This document shows positions 5,334-5,408 of a stretch of 5,408 nt of DNA, piece by piece. Position numbers and translations under genes: made by a program. The notes beneath the pieces are model-generated. The model was not told the DNA's origin, made no database searches, and worked only from the letters and a program-made list of their open reading frames with translations. The stretch is from Geobacter sp. (GTDB lineage Bacteria; Desulfobacterota; Desulfuromonadia; Geobacterales; Geobacteraceae), in the NCBI GenBank assembly GCA_003857395.1, contig RPRC01000309.1, positions 1 through 5,408 of the forward strand, written 5' to 3'. The first letter of the stretch is position 1, and each line of letters begins with the position of its first letter.

Positions 5334-5408
5334 TGCCATCCTTGCAAACGTGGGTTATGCTGTAGAGAGTCAAATCAACTACGGCGCAGAGCCACAACCA
5401 AGGAGGCA
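5334..5408 (+). promoter_or_regulatory. Structured leader with sequestered Shine-Dalgarno, gene begins beyond the window
   Basis: AAGGAGG at 5400-5406 is a full anti-16S match and implies a plus-strand gene starting just past the right edge. TGCC-A-TCCTTG (5334-5344) pairs with CAAGGAGGCA (5399-5408): ten pairs with one bulged A (5338), covering the whole Shine-Dalgarno. Inside it three further helices nest in register: 5350-5353 with 5392-5395, 5358-5360 with 5386-5388, and 5362-5365 with 5379-5382, leaving a 13-base loop. Such a layout would block translation until opened by a ligand, protein or heat. It matches no riboswitch class that I can recall. Confidence 0.5.

Noticed and set aside
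5331..5350. Sigma54 promoter suggested by TGCCATCCTTGCA
   Set aside because: The GG of the -24 element is absent and the spacing to the GC is wrong.
5324..5406. Minus-strand frame reading ...WLCAVVDL..., faintly like a DDE transposase strand
   Set aside because: The resemblance is only a few residues, it stops after about 28 codons, and no other transposase motif or terminal repeat is present.
5331..5408. c-di-GMP (GEMM-I) riboswitch, because of GCAAAC and GCGCAGAGCCA, which recall GGCAAACC and GGACGCAAAGCC
   Set aside because: The key positions differ in both conserved strings and the GGC/GCC pairing is missing. The strongest pairing here instead closes on the Shine-Dalgarno. A covariance-model search would settle it.
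1..5408. CRISPR array, tRNA or rRNA genes, phage or plasmid functions
   Set aside because: No direct-repeat array, no tRNA-like cloverleaf and no such proteins were seen on either strand.

Overview
The window looks like a Gram-negative chromosome segment. The protein styles (a CusA-class pump followed by a small Met/His-rich exported protein, and a stand-alone NifS-like desulfurase) recall Geobacter and other Desulfuromonadia. That placement is from memory of such loci, not from a search.

Left part, plus strand: the end of a copper/silver efflux operon. The first bases carry what is probably the last few codons of an upstream gene (Met-Asp-Asp-Met-Lys-Met-stop), most likely the periplasmic adaptor CusB. 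A perfect 20-bp GC-rich inverted repeat follows. Next comes a complete 1045-residue inner-membrane RND pump with the CusA methionine triad and proton-relay residues. 57 bases later there is a 155-residue exported, cysteine-free, Met/His-rich protein that I infer to be a periplasmic metal-binding accessory. An intrinsic terminator closes this operon.

Middle to right, minus strand: a complete 387-residue group I cysteine desulfurase (NifS/IscS type). It converges on the efflux operon, and its stop codon lies inside the T-run of the efflux operon terminator. No scaffold or other Fe-S gene is next to it in the window.

Right end (5018-5408): 391 bases with no convincing gene but dense regulatory structure. 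A good sigma70-type promoter faces nifS about 240-265 bases upstream of its start. A strong minus-strand intrinsic terminator lies between that promoter and nifS. The desulfurase therefore appears to have a long leader with an attenuator, or else a small RNA gene sits upstream of it. Facing the other way, the window ends on a perfect Shine-Dalgarno sequence for a plus-strand gene just outside. That Shine-Dalgarno is wholly buried in a 10-bp helix closing a nested stem, as in a translational riboswitch or RNA thermosensor. These two divergent leaders are the least ordinary part of the window; the protein-coding genes belong to well-known families, apart from the small accessory protein.
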